The notes: generated by a model from the sequence alone, not told the origin. A stretch of 64,000 nt of DNA from Planctomycetota bacterium (GCA_024276655.1 JAJRWU010000141.1:1-64000); one strand, 5' to 3'. Positions 1 through 8,180 are shown, counted from the first letter of the stretch. Made by a program: numbers and translations.

Positions 1-93
1 AGGGAAATTCGAGCTTTCATTGCCTATTACAATACGCAACGAAAGCACTCTTCAATCGGGTACTTGGCGCCAAGCCAGTTCGAGGCCATCTAG
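1..93 (+). CDS. IS3-family transposase, C-terminal end (partial)
   Basis: Frame 1 is open from the first base and encodes 30 residues ending ...FIAYYNTQRKHSSIGYLAP..FEAI before TAG. The YYN..R.HSSIGYLAP block is the characteristic C-terminus of the DDE integrase core of IS3-family (OrfB/InsF-like) transposases, which act in the cell on the IS ends. Most of the protein and its upstream OrfA lie outside the window, so completeness and activity cannot be judged. Confidence 0.85.
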   Translation, partial: REIRAFIAYYNTQRKHSSIGYLAPSQFEAI

Positions 94-140
94 GTGATAT
101 TCCTAGAGACTCGCCTGTCCGTGAAAGCGGCGCCACCTCA
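1..140. mobile_element. Right end of an IS3-family insertion sequence (boundary approximate)
   Basis: The transposase stop at 93 is followed by about 47 non-coding bases ending in ..CCACCTCA. IS3-family ends normally terminate in CA, and coherent coding sequence of a different gene starts at about 141. I therefore place the IS end near 140. The left inverted repeat is outside the window, so neither the terminal repeat nor the target duplication can be confirmed. Confidence 0.4.
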
Positions 141-437
141 TGGGACATCAACATCGAGACGGGAGAAGAAAGCGATACGTACCTGACAACCAATCTATAT
201 CCCGCCATATTTCTTAAGCCGGATGAGGACAAGAATCCTACTGCTGCACGTGAGTCAATCTCGGGGGTTCTTCTGTGTGCTTTTGGGATGGAGGAAATAC
301 CTCCGCTTGTCGTGCTCCATCCAAACGCCAATTGGCCATTCGATCCGACCGTACTTCCCAAACTTGAGTATGGAACAGTCGAGGTGGATCACGAACGCCG
401 CCAACTCAACGTGAATTGGTCGCGTGGGGAAGGCTGA
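141..437 (+). pseudogene. 3' fragment of an unrecognised gene, beheaded by the IS element
   Basis: From 141 to a TGA at 435-437 one forward frame stays open and reads as ordinary protein (DINIETGEESDTYLTTN..., then ..PTVLPKLEYGTVEVDHE..), but it has no credible start codon or ribosome site. The frame opens directly beside the IS end. The simplest reading is a gene whose 5' part was removed by the insertion. I do not recognise the family. Its stop codon lies inside a dispersed repeat that recurs 3' of other genes here. Confidence 0.45.
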
Positions 438-456
438 ACTCCAACGGTGGGCGGCT
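434..456 (+). repeat. Dispersed repeat, CTGAACTCCAACGGTGGGCG family
   Basis: The sequence GCTGAACTCCAACGGTGGGC recurs almost unchanged at 2284-2306, in both arms of an inverted repeat at 4238-4318, and partly at 37899-37929. This copy lies 3' of AbiEii (its stop is at 471 on the minus strand) and also carries the stop of the preceding fragment on the plus strand. Confidence 0.7.
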
Positions 457-470
457 GAATGCCATGGCGT

Positions 471-1499
471 CTACTGTTTGCGTTCGTTGATGCGATTCTC
501 CAACTCGGAAAGACGAGCCAAAATCTGCTCGAACGGCGGTGGCTCACGGAAGAACATCGGCTGCATCGCGCCGAAGTCCCGGGTGAGCGCATCAATGATC
601 TGTTTGTCGGGAACGAGCCGCAGCGTTCCTGGCCGCGCCTCCGCGTACTTGGCCCACGCCGCCTTGAAGAAGACTCCTTTGAAAACGGCGACTCTCTCCA
701 AGAGGTGCATCGCGTTGAGTGCTTGTTCCCAAACAGGACTGTGTGACAATTGGTAGACGTCGTAATAATGACGAGACATTCGCGGCGCGAGCTTCCTGCT
801 TGCGGGCTGATGATGAAGCATATGCAGGATAGTTGCCTTTTCCCAGAACGTTCGGACGGCCGTTAAAACTCGCACGTGAACATGCGCGTCACGCAATGCG
901 GTGGGGATGGCCTCCGACAAGTACGGCGTCACGGTCGCGTTCTCGACCGGAAAATGATCCGACCGGGCGCCCAGTTCGATCTTCACCGACGCCGCAAAGT
1001 AGGGACTCAATGTTTCAGTGAGCGCCGGCGGATACTGAAACAACAGCGTTTGTTTGTCTGGATCATCGAGATCGAGCCACATCTCCCAGCCAGTTTCCCG
1101 GCCGAGGGCCGCCGCAATCGCCTCTCGTAACCGTGGTTGGAGTCGATCCGCGACCGCTGCTTGGCACGCCAGTTTGAGCCGGTCTATGCGTCGGCGCTGT
1201 TCCTGTCCGCTGGCGCCTTTTTCTGGGTCGTTCTCACCGCCGAATCCCAGGAAGCTGCGTTCGATGGCTACGTCGACGTCCTCTGAAAACCGCTCGATCG
1301 CCCGGTACACCTTGGATAAAGACGTTCCGCCCTTGAACGTCAGGTGGTCGCGAAATTCATCCAGCGAGAACAGTCGACGCAGACTCCAGCAGACCCAGAA
1401 ATCCTTCTCGATGATCTGGACGCTGAGACCAAGACGCGTGGCGGCTTGCTCGAAATAGAGGCGGCGTTCATCGCTCGGCTGTTTGGCGAAATCGTCCAT
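471..1499 (-). CDS. AbiEii-type nucleotidyltransferase toxin (type IV toxin-antitoxin)
   Basis: This 342-residue protein matches the AbiEii/AbiGii (DUF1814) nucleotidyltransferase family. The N-terminal half has the FKGGTSLSK nucleotide-binding motif followed by FSEDVDVAI, the DxD metal site. Further along are WEKATILHML, with the conserved lysine, and SRHYYDVYQL, the family's C-terminal YYDxYxL motif. All key motifs are present and the length is normal, so the toxin looks intact. Family members transfer nucleotides to RNA substrates and arrest growth, often as an abortive-infection defence. It is the second gene of a leftward pair, 3 bp after the antitoxin. Confidence 0.88.
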   Translation of the reverse strand: MDDFAKQPSDERRLYFEQAATRLGLSVQIIEKDFWVCWSLRRLFSLDEFRDHLTFKGGTSLSKVYRAIERFSEDVDVAIERSFLGFGGENDPEKGASGQEQRRRIDRLKLACQAAVADRLQPRLREAIAAALGRETGWEMWLDLDDPDKQTLLFQYPPALTETLSPYFAASVKIELGARSDHFPVENATVTPYLSEAIPTALRDAHVHVRVLTAVRTFWEKATILHMLHHQPASRKLAPRMSRHYYDVYQLSHSPVWEQALNAMHLLERVAVFKGVFFKAAWAKYAEARPGTLRLVPDKQIIDALTRDFGAMQPMFFREPPPFEQILARLSELENRINERKQ

Positions 1500-1502
1500 G
1501 GT

Positions 1503-2114
1503 TTATTCGTCCTTTTCCGCTAGGCGTCGAAAGATCTCGCCTATCCAGGCCGGAGCGTGACGAATGTCTTTGAGTAGCTGACGACGATCGTCGGGATCGA
1601 GTCGCGCGGCTAGTCGGTCGATCACGCAATCGTCGACGTGCTCCCGCCCCAGATAACGCAGCGCTTGAATCACTAAGCCACTAGTGCGGCCCGCCGTGGC
1701 CATGTTCTTAGGTGTGGTCTGTTTGAGAATGATCTCCTGATTGCCGACCTTGATGGTGCGGTTGGTTCCGTCGGTTAGGAAAACAACCTTCGCCGGCACT
1801 TGCTCGGAAAGCCCCAAAAGGTTCGCGGCGTAGGCGCCTGAGGGCTGAATTCGCAGGTCATCCTTTCCGGCGAGCGCCTGGGCAATTTGATTGGGAGTGG
1901 GAGAAAGCACACCAAGCTGGGGATGCGTCTCCGGATAGAGGTACAGCCCCCGGGCAAGCCGGTGGATTGTCTTCCGGTCGGACAGGGTTTGGAGGGCCTT
2001 TCGGACGCCAGGATCGTTTCCTAAGTCTCGAAAATGGACCTGAGTGAAGACCCACCCCCTCTTCTTGCTGTAAATCCGGCTAAGTATTTTGTTAGATAGT
2101 GTTTGCGTCGACAT
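1503..2114 (-). CDS. AbiEi-type antitoxin / transcriptional autoregulator
   Basis: The protein has 203 residues. Residues 1-70 form a winged-helix-like N-terminus (LSNKILSRIYSKKRGWVF...RGLYLYP), as in the AbiEi antitoxin and DUF6088 families. The C-terminal domain continues with ..GRTSGLVIQALRYLG... In known AbiE systems the antitoxin neutralises by repressing the operon through its N-terminal domain, without stable toxin binding. It is encoded directly upstream of the AbiEii-like toxin. Six bases before its ATG lies a tandem 20-bp repeat that is the obvious candidate operator. Confidence 0.85.
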   Translation of the reverse strand: MSTQTLSNKILSRIYSKKRGWVFTQVHFRDLGNDPGVRKALQTLSDRKTIHRLARGLYLYPETHPQLGVLSPTPNQIAQALAGKDDLRIQPSGAYAANLLGLSEQVPAKVVFLTDGTNRTIKVGNQEIILKQTTPKNMATAGRTSGLVIQALRYLGREHVDDCVIDRLAARLDPDDRRQLLKDIRHAPAWIGEIFRRLAEKDE

Positions 2115-2120
2115 AAATGC

Positions 2121-2160
2121 ACCCTGTTTTCACGAATACTACCCTGTTTTCGTGAATAGT
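2121..2160. promoter_or_regulatory. Tandem 20-bp direct repeat, candidate AbiEi operator
   Basis: Two abutting 20-base units, 2121-2140 and 2141-2160, share ACCCTGTTTTCRYGAATA and differ at only three positions. They end six bases before the antitoxin ATG, where a repressor would block transcription or the ribosome site. AbiEi proteins of studied systems autoregulate by binding repeats in the operon promoter. Assigning this repeat as the operator is inference. Confidence 0.6.
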
Positions 2161-2194
2161 CAACTAGAGTTGCGCGTGACGGCCCCTTGCACGG

Positions 2195-2270
2195 CGGCGA
2201 TGATTACGCTACTGTCTTCTCTCAAGGCCTGTGAGAAAATAATGAGAAGACAGTAGCGTAATCATCGCCG
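2195..2270. terminator. Perfect 27-bp inverted repeat with 22-nt loop
   Basis: Arms 2195-2221 and 2244-2270 are exact reverse complements over 27 bases (arm begins CGGCGATGATTACGCTACTG). It lies between the 3' end of the leftward mutase gene and the AbiE promoter, so it may insulate them. There is no T-run, so the terminator role is uncertain; a MITE-like remnant or a protein-binding palindrome is equally possible. Confidence 0.5.
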
Positions 2271-2283
2271 GTCCTACAGGCAG

Positions 2284-2306
2284 GCTGAACTCCAACGGTG
2301 GGCGGC
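2284..2306 (-). repeat. Dispersed repeat directly after a stop codon
   Basis: On the minus strand the phosphohexomutase stop TAA is followed at once by GCCGCCCACCGTTGGAGTTC, the same family as at 434-456. Confidence 0.7.
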
Positions 2307-4130
2307 TTATGTGGATGCGGCTACTTGCTTCAGGTCTTGTTCGAAGGCGGTGAGGCGGGCGTCCATTGCTTCGCGGGTTTGGTCGAGATCGGCCAACATT
2401 TCGGCGGGCGTGTAGGTGAACATGTAGAACTTCACCTTGGGTTCGGTGCCGGAAGGCCGCACCGCGACATAGTTCCCGGCTTCCGCCAAATCGAGAATCA
2501 CGAGATCGTTTACCGGGCCAACCAACGGCTCCGGCGCCGCGCCGCCGCGGGTGATTTGGCTGTTTTGATAATCTCGCACGGCGGCCACTTTCAAGCCGCC
2601 CAACGATTCCGGCGGCTGGCTGCGAAAGCGGCTCATGAGCGTCTGCATTTTCTGCATGCCCTCGGAGCCTTCCATCTGCTGGTTCAACAATCGCTCGGCG
2701 TGATAACCATGCTGCCAGTAGAGCGAATCGAGTTTTTCGTGCAACGATTGCCCGGCGCTCTTCACGCCGGCGGCCAGTTCCGCCATCAGCATGCAAGCCA
2801 CTGCGGCGTCTTTATCGCGGGCGTATTGGCCGACCAAATAACCGTGCGACTCCTCCGCCCCAAAGACAAATTTCCCAGGACCGGCTTCGTCCATTTTCTT
2901 GGCGATCCATTTGAAACCTACCAGCAAATCGTCGTAGGTGGTCACGCCGTAGGAATCTCCGATGCGGCGCAGCATGCCGGTGCTGACCAGCGTCGTGACC
3001 AAATAATGTTCGCGGCTCAGGCTGCCGCGGCGCTGCTCCAAAACGTAGTCGGCCAACAGCACCGCGATTTGGTTGCCGGTGAACGCGCGCCACGCGCCGC
3101 CGGCGTTGGCTGTCAGCGGCGCGGCGCAGCCTAGTCGATCACAATCGGGGTCGGTGGCCAGAATCAGTTCGGCGCCGGTTTCTCGTGCTCGGGAAATGAT
3201 GGCGTCGAACACGGCCGGATTCTCCGGGTTCGATACATGATTCGGCACATTGGGAAAATCGCCGTTTGGTTCGGCGTGGGGGCCAAAAACTTCGACGTCT
3301 TCAAAACCGTCGGCCGCCAACACCGGGCAAACCGCCGACTCACCCACGCCATGCAGCGGCGAATAAATGATTTTCACTTCACGCGGACCGGGCGTCGCCT
3401 GCGACAGCACCGCCGTGGTGAAGGCCGCATCGACCTCCTCTTGGCAAAAATCGACCAGCCCCTTTTCAATCGCTTCGGCGAACGGCATGCAGGTAATATC
3501 TTCGACGCGGCCGACCTGCTCGATCACGGCTTTGTCGTGTGGCGGCGTCACTTGGGCGCCGTCCGACCAATACACTTTCACCGCGTTGTAGCTGGGAGGG
3601 TTGTGGCTGGCGGTAACCATCACGCCGCAATCGCACTTCTTATATCGCACCAAAAACGACAACTCCGGCGTGCTGCGGTAGCCGTCTAGAAAATAGACCT
3701 TCATGCCGGCCGCCGCCATCACGCCGGCGCATAACTCGGCGAACTCGCGCGATTTGTGCCGGGTGTCGTAGGCGATGGCGCAGGAAAGTTGCCCTTCGCC
3801 CGCCGCCTGGCTCTTCACATAATCGGCCAGCCCTTGGGCGCTCTCGCCAATGGTGCGCGTGTTGATGGCGTTGGTGCCGACCGGAAACATGCGCCCTCGA
3901 CGGCCGCCGGTGCCGAAGGGGATGATGGTCCAGAAGATGTCGTCCAACTGTTGCCATTGTTCGTCGGCAATCAGTTGCGCGACTTGCCGGGCGTATTCGG
4001 CGTAGCGTGGTTCGGTCAGCCAGATTTTGACGTTGGCTGCGGCTGCGGCGGTGATTTTTTCTTCGCGGCCCGCTTTTTCCAGCGAATCAAGAGCGGCTTC
4101 GGTGTTCAGGTCGGTGGATGTGTGCGACAT
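2307..4130 (-). CDS. Phosphoglucomutase/phosphomannomutase, long (PGM2-like) form
   Basis: An alpha-D-phosphohexomutase of about 607 residues that moves phosphate between C1 and C6 of hexose phosphates in the cytoplasm. In order are an N-terminal helical extension, the active-site serine loop TASHNP, the metal-binding loop DPDCDR, the sugar-binding GAEESHGY loop, and the phosphate-binding RPSGTEPK loop near the C-terminus. All four catalytic elements are intact. The EESHGY sugar loop and the length fit the phosphoglucomutase-2/phosphopentomutase branch. I chose the ATG at 4130 because GGAGTG lies 9 bases upstream; the open frame extends into a repeat without a better start. It diverges from a second mutase. 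Confidence 0.88.
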   Translation of the reverse strand: MSHTSTDLNTEAALDSLEKAGREEKITAAAAANVKIWLTEPRYAEYARQVAQLIADEQWQQLDDIFWTIIPFGTGGRRGRMFPVGTNAINTRTIGESAQGLADYVKSQAAGEGQLSCAIAYDTRHKSREFAELCAGVMAAAGMKVYFLDGYRSTPELSFLVRYKKCDCGVMVTASHNPPSYNAVKVYWSDGAQVTPPHDKAVIEQVGRVEDITCMPFAEAIEKGLVDFCQEEVDAAFTTAVLSQATPGPREVKIIYSPLHGVGESAVCPVLAADGFEDVEVFGPHAEPNGDFPNVPNHVSNPENPAVFDAIISRARETGAELILATDPDCDRLGCAAPLTANAGGAWRAFTGNQIAVLLADYVLEQRRGSLSREHYLVTTLVSTGMLRRIGDSYGVTTYDDLLVGFKWIAKKMDEAGPGKFVFGAEESHGYLVGQYARDKDAAVACMLMAELAAGVKSAGQSLHEKLDSLYWQHGYHAERLLNQQMEGSEGMQKMQTLMSRFRSQPPESLGGLKVAAVRDYQNSQITRGGAAPEPLVGPVNDLVILDLAEAGNYVAVRPSGTEPKVKFYMFTYTPAEMLADLDQTREAMDARLTAFEQDLKQVAAST

Positions 4131-4237
4131 CGCTCGTGTCACTCCAAGGAGGTGTGTGTCGATTGAGGTTCTCACTGATTTTACGACTGGCGGCGTATCG
4201 GTATCAAGGGCGCGTCGGCGGCGCGGCAGCGCACTTC

Positions 4238-4318
4238 GCCGCCCACCGTTGGAGTTCACGCTTTAGCGTGTTTTTGTCTTGGACGCACGCTGAAGCGTGA
4301 ACTCCAACGGTGGGCGGC
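4238..4318. repeat. Perfect 26-bp inverted repeat between two divergent mutase genes
   Basis: Arms 4238-4263 and 4293-4318 are exact reverse complements and each contains the AACTCCAACGGTGGGCGGC repeat. Each arm also joins a small palindrome, CACGCTTTAGCGTG (4257-4270) or CACGCTGAAGCGTG (4286-4299). It sits in the shared 5' region of the two genes, so it can affect both promoters. Confidence 0.7.
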
Positions 4319-4433
4319 AAGACATCAATTGCCGGTCCGCCGCCGCCCAGGTATATTGCCCGCCAGAGCCGAGATGGAAAAAGCATGGGCGGTGAACCTA
4401 CTCCAACCGGCGTGGAAAAATACACTCCGGTTC

Positions 4434-4466
4434 AGAAGCCCGGCTTTTTCAAAAAGCCGGGCTTCT
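4434..4466. repeat. Hairpin repeat, core AGAAGCCCGGCTTTTT
   Basis: 16-bp perfect arms separated by a single C. It is a member of the AAGCCCGGC hairpin family that recurs through the window. It lies 33 bases before the start of the next mutase, which supports that gene's late start codon. Confidence 0.75.
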
Positions 4467-4498
4467 CAGAACTTCCTAAGGCGGGAGCGAACATCAAA

Positions 4499-5842
4499 AT
4501 GAGTGAATTGATTATTAGCGTGTCGGGGTTGCGGGGCGTGATTGGCGAAGGGCTGACACCCGAAATTGCCGCCCGATACGCCTGTGCTTTCGCGGCCGAA
4601 TTGCCGCCGGGAAGTATTCTGATCACGCGCGACGGCCGCGCCTCCGGCCGCATGTTGGCCGACGCCATCGGCGCCGCACTGTGCGCCGTGGGTCGCAACG
4701 TATGTGATGCCGATATCGCGGCCACGCCCACCACCGGCGTACTGGTGCGGCATCTTGAAGCGGCTGGCGGCATTCAAATTTCCGCCAGTCACAACCCGGC
4801 GGAATTCAACGGCATGAAGCTCTTCTCGCCCGCCGGGTCGGTGCTCACGGCCGCTGCCGGAAAAAAAGTGCTCGCCCGTTACCACGAACAAACGCCGAAT
4901 TGGGTTGCGTCTGAAAATATCGGTCGGATGACGCGCGACACCGAATCGGCTGGCGTCCATCTCAGCCGGGTGCTGGAATGCGTCGACCAAACGCGTATCG
5001 CGGAGCAAAAATACCGCGTTCTACTCGATTCCAACCACGGCGCCGGCAGTTTGTTGGGGCGGCCTCTGTTGGAAGCACTCGGCTGCACGGTCACACTGCT
5101 GGGCGGGGAGCCCGACGGCCAATTTGAACACACGCCGGAGCCGACGGCCGAAAATTTGCAAACGGTTTGCCAACAAGCGGCGGCCGCGCGGTCGGACGTC
5201 GTCTTTTGCCAAGACCCCGACGCCGACCGCCTAGCCATTATCGACGAACAGAGCAACTACATCGGCGAAGAATTCACGCTGGCCCTGTGCGTGGAGCACG
5301 TGCTCAGCCAGACGCCGGGCGCCGTCGTGACAAACTGTTCCACCAGCCGCATGACCGCCGACCTGGCCGACAAATATGGCGCGACTTGTTTCCGTTCCGC
5401 CGTGGGCGAAGCCAACGTGGTGGAATGCATGCAACGCGAAAACGCCGTGTTCGGCGGCGAGGGAAATGGCGGACCGATCGATCCTCGCGTGGGCTATGTG
5501 CGCGATAGCCTGCTCGGCATGGCGTTGGTGTTGGATCTCATGGCCGCGCGGAACAAGCCGATCAGTGAAATCGTGGCCGACTTGCCGCATTATGAAATCC
5601 ACAAGACGAAAGTCTCGCTGGATCGCGATAAAATCCCCGCCGCGCTCAATGCCCTAGAAGCCACGTTCTCAGACGCCAAGGCGAATCGGCTGGACGGCTT
5701 GCGGCTCGATTGGGAGAACGCCTGGCTATTGGTTCGCGCCAGCAATACGGAGCCAGTAGTACGCGCTATTGCCGAAGCCGAAACCCGCGCCGCCGCCGAA
5801 CAACTTTGCCGCCGCGCGGGCGAAGTGCTGGCCGGCGTTTAG
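4499..5842 (+). CDS. Phosphoglucosamine mutase-like phosphohexomutase
   Basis: A 447-residue alpha-D-phosphohexomutase. It begins SELIISVSGLRGV, has the catalytic SASHNP loop near residue 95, DPDADR metal-binding loop, GGEGNGG sugar-binding loop and RASNTEP phosphate loop. The GGEGNGG form resembles archaeal-type GlmM/ManB proteins more than the GEQSGH of E. coli GlmM, so both glucosamine-phosphate and mannose-phosphate are plausible substrates. The ATG at 4499 is chosen because GGCGGGAG precedes it and the open frame upstream runs through a hairpin repeat. It diverges from the long mutase, so the pair probably supplies sugar phosphates for envelope polymers. Confidence 0.83.
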   Translation: MSELIISVSGLRGVIGEGLTPEIAARYACAFAAELPPGSILITRDGRASGRMLADAIGAALCAVGRNVCDADIAATPTTGVLVRHLEAAGGIQISASHNPAEFNGMKLFSPAGSVLTAAAGKKVLARYHEQTPNWVASENIGRMTRDTESAGVHLSRVLECVDQTRIAEQKYRVLLDSNHGAGSLLGRPLLEALGCTVTLLGGEPDGQFEHTPEPTAENLQTVCQQAAAARSDVVFCQDPDADRLAIIDEQSNYIGEEFTLALCVEHVLSQTPGAVVTNCSTSRMTADLADKYGATCFRSAVGEANVVECMQRENAVFGGEGNGGPIDPRVGYVRDSLLGMALVLDLMAARNKPISEIVADLPHYEIHKTKVSLDRDKIPAALNALEATFSDAKANRLDGLRLDWENAWLLVRASNTEPVVRAIAEAETRAAAEQLCRRAGEVLAGV

Positions 5843-5954
5843 TAACCATGCGGTTGGCGAAAGTTCCTCCAAGTTTTTTTCACCACAGAGAGCACCGAGT
5901 TGGGCGTTGTCTTCAGTTCATGAAATTCCGGGCTTCTCCGTGGTGAATCTTTTT

Positions 5955-6102
5955 AGGCGAGCGGCAGAAAATCACTTACCCGCACGCAGCGGGAGTCAGA
6001 GAGTTTTTTTGGGGTCCCGCCTGCGCGGGAATGACCGTTTGCTGATTCACTCGCTTGCGCATCGTGCTGGTATTTAGGTATATTTTTATCTGCCGCTCGC
6101 CT
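5955..6102. repeat. Small element with 14-bp terminal inverted repeats
   Basis: AGGCGAGCGGCAGA at 5955-5968 is exactly inverted at 6089-6102. Inside lies an imperfect hairpin, CCCGCACGCAGCGGGA with TCCCGCCTGCGCGGG. Single copies of AGGCGAGCG also occur at 32203 and 33493. The rest of the 300-base gap at 5843-6143 holds a weaker inverted repeat (TTCACCACAGAGA with CTCCGTGGTGAA, about 5880-5946) and no gene I can support. Confidence 0.45.
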
Positions 6103-6143
6103 TAGTCGTTCGTTTGTGGTTCGCATCGCGTAAAGAGTCCCGA

Positions 6144-7268
6144 CTAACGACGCCCGCGAGCTAGCGCCGCATACTGCTCGATCAAACCCGCCGCGGCGCG
6201 TTGCACGGAAAAGTGCGAGAGCATTCTCGCTCGCGCCGCCGAGGCGAGTTGTGTTCGCAAAGCGGGCGATTCCAACAGGCGGCCCGCCTGATGGGCCAGC
6301 GCGGCGGCGTTGTCGGGCGGGGCTAGGAAAGCAGCGAATTCGGCGGCGGGAAAAATTTCCTCCGTCCCGCCGACAGCCGTCGCCACGAGCGGAGTTTCCG
6401 CAGCGGCGGCTTCCAACAGCACGCGTCCTAGCGGCTCCTGGCGCGCCGCATGGACCAGCAACGTCAACTCGTTCAACAGACGCGGCATGTCGTCTCTAAA
6501 ACCAAGAAAATGAACGCGGTCCGCTAGCGGCGGTGCATGCTGCGCCCGGTGTAGGCGGGCTTCGTATTCGATGGCCTCCAACTTTTGCGATTGCCTCACG
6601 CCGGCGAGCACGAGATGGCAATCTGGACGAGAGGCCAACAACTCCTCCGCCGCACGCAATAGAACATCGAGCCCCTTGCGGGCGCCAAGCTGACCAATCG
6701 CCCCCAATAGCTTCGCTTCCGGCGGCAGGCCAAGCTCCCGGTGTAGGTAGCCCGTTGGCGGCTGTTTCCGGAAGCGGTTGGCGTCGACGCCATTGTAAAG
6801 CACGCGAGTTTTTTCAGCGGCCAGTCCTTGCGTGAGATGAAAATGTTGCGTCGCTTGAGAAACAGCCAAGAGCCGCGAATTCGTGTTGATGTCTTGCATG
6901 GCCCGCTTGCTCACGCCGACGATATCTCGCAAGTGGCCCAGCGAAGGCAGGCCCATTTTTTCAGCCAGCGGCCCCGCCAAACGGCTAATCGCGAGGCTGT
7001 TGGCATGGAGCACATCGGGCCTCACGCGCTGCACCACCGCCGCCAAACTCGCGCGGCGTTGTTCTGGGGCGGAACCCGGCGGCAAATCCAACAACGCTGT
7101 TTCCAAAGGCGCCTGTTGGAAAGCAGCGGTTACCGGCCCAGCGGGCGCCGCAACCGTGACACGAAACCCCGCCGAGAGCACCTCTGGCAACACGGCCAAA
7201 TACGATTGCTCCCCGCCGTTGAGCGAAGGATGCTCGCACAACAACAAAATGTGAGGACCAGCGGCCAT
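6144..7268 (-). CDS. Glycosyltransferase family 4 protein
   Basis: A 374-residue GT-B enzyme of the GT4 kind, which transfers a sugar from an activated donor at the cytoplasmic face. The N-terminal Rossmann half starts HILLLCEHPSLNGGEQ, with the GG loop typical of GT4. The linker carries LLGAIGQLGARKGLDVLLRA, and the C-terminal half has EPLGRVLLEAAAAETPLVAT followed by GGTEEI, the GT4 EX7E donor-binding region. Length is normal. Acceptor and product are unknown, and no polysaccharide cluster surrounds it. Confidence 0.85.
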   Translation of the reverse strand: MAAGPHILLLCEHPSLNGGEQSYLAVLPEVLSAGFRVTVAAPAGPVTAAFQQAPLETALLDLPPGSAPEQRRASLAAVVQRVRPDVLHANSLAISRLAGPLAEKMGLPSLGHLRDIVGVSKRAMQDINTNSRLLAVSQATQHFHLTQGLAAEKTRVLYNGVDANRFRKQPPTGYLHRELGLPPEAKLLGAIGQLGARKGLDVLLRAAEELLASRPDCHLVLAGVRQSQKLEAIEYEARLHRAQHAPPLADRVHFLGFRDDMPRLLNELTLLVHAARQEPLGRVLLEAAAAETPLVATAVGGTEEIFPAAEFAAFLAPPDNAAALAHQAGRLLESPALRTQLASAARARMLSHFSVQRAAAGLIEQYAALARGRR

Positions 7269-7339
7269 GGAGGTAGTCGGATTGTTCGCAAAGAAAGGGG
7301 GAACTTTCCCGCCTCTCGCCTCAGGAGCGTTCGAGAATT

Positions 7340-7425
7340 ACTTGCCTGATTTAACCAGTTTCGGGGACGACGCTATCAAAAGAGCCGGGCTTTTAATTCG
7401 GCAGGTAAATTCAGGACTGTTCCTA
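7340..7425 (-). terminator. Stop-anchored palindromic element (degenerate copy)
   Basis: On the minus strand the stop of the next gene reads TAGGAACAGTCCTGAA and continues TTTACCTGCCGAATTAAAAG, the left half of the roughly 100-bp element seen in full at 56983-57082. The distal half toward 7340 is degenerate. Confidence 0.6.
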
Positions 7426-8115
7426 ACGATGTTTTTTCAGGATCAGTGGAGGGTCGTCGTTCATAGGCAACCGGGAAGAAGGTGCGGCGGGAGCAAGCGG
7501 TTGGTGGGCGGCAGCCGCCGCGCCAGCACGCGCCGACGAGCGTTTGCCCGATGCACGAGACGATATCGTCTCGTTACGCAACCGCCACAGCCGTTCTTGC
7601 AGCACGCTCTGGGGAGGAGGCGAGTATCCTTGGAATCCGCCAACGACGGGCGTCACTCCGGCCACAAAGGAACGCGTCTGCCCGTGAAAGAAATACCCCG
7701 TGGCGCCATTGAGCACCGTAACCGAAGGCGACTGCGAAACAATCGAACTGCTCGCTCCCTGGCTGCCGAAGAAGTTGAGGCCGAACCCGCCCGCCCTGCC
7801 GTGCGCGCCAAAACCGAAGCCGCCGCCACGCGCTCCGCCGAACCCGCCGCCGCCCTGCTGGAATTGAAGGTGTGGCGTGAACAGACCGAATCGGTTTAAG
7901 CCCACCACCGACGAACGGCCGCCGTTCCCGCCCGGCAAACCGCCGCCGTGAATGCCAAAGCCGAAGCCGACTCCCATGCGTTCATTAAACTGATGATTGG
8001 CCCCGACGGCCGGCGCGGTTACGTGCGCCATTTGGGCGTCGGCCGCGGCAACGAAAAAACCGCACCCCGCAAGACAAGCCAGCAGATTTCGATGGATTGA
8101 CAAAAACACCTTCAT
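7423..8115 (-). CDS. Glycine-rich exported protein, function unknown
   Basis: The ATG at 8115 has AAGGAAC 9 bases upstream, better than an ATG seven codons earlier that contains this ribosome site. The N-terminus MKVFLSIHRNLLACLAGCG... is a signal peptide ending near ADAQ. The middle is very rich in glycine and phenylalanine (GVGFGFGIHGGG, GGARGGGFGFGAHG), and the C-terminal third is rich in Ala, Arg and Pro. This low-complexity pattern suggests an envelope or adhesive structural protein, but I recognise no domain. Its stop codon is formed by the first bases of a dispersed element. Confidence 0.6.
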   Translation of the reverse strand: MKVFLSIHRNLLACLAGCGFFVAAADAQMAHVTAPAVGANHQFNERMGVGFGFGIHGGGLPGGNGGRSSVVGLNRFGLFTPHLQFQQGGGGFGGARGGGFGFGAHGRAGGFGLNFFGSQGASSSIVSQSPSVTVLNGATGYFFHGQTRSFVAGVTPVVGGFQGYSPPPQSVLQERLWRLRNETISSRASGKRSSARAGAAAAAHQPLAPAAPSSRLPMNDDPPLILKKHR

Positions 8116-8180
8116 GCCACACGGTTCCTTCTGCACATCGCCAATAGGGCGAGCGGCGGATGAGAATTTACCAACCGCTA

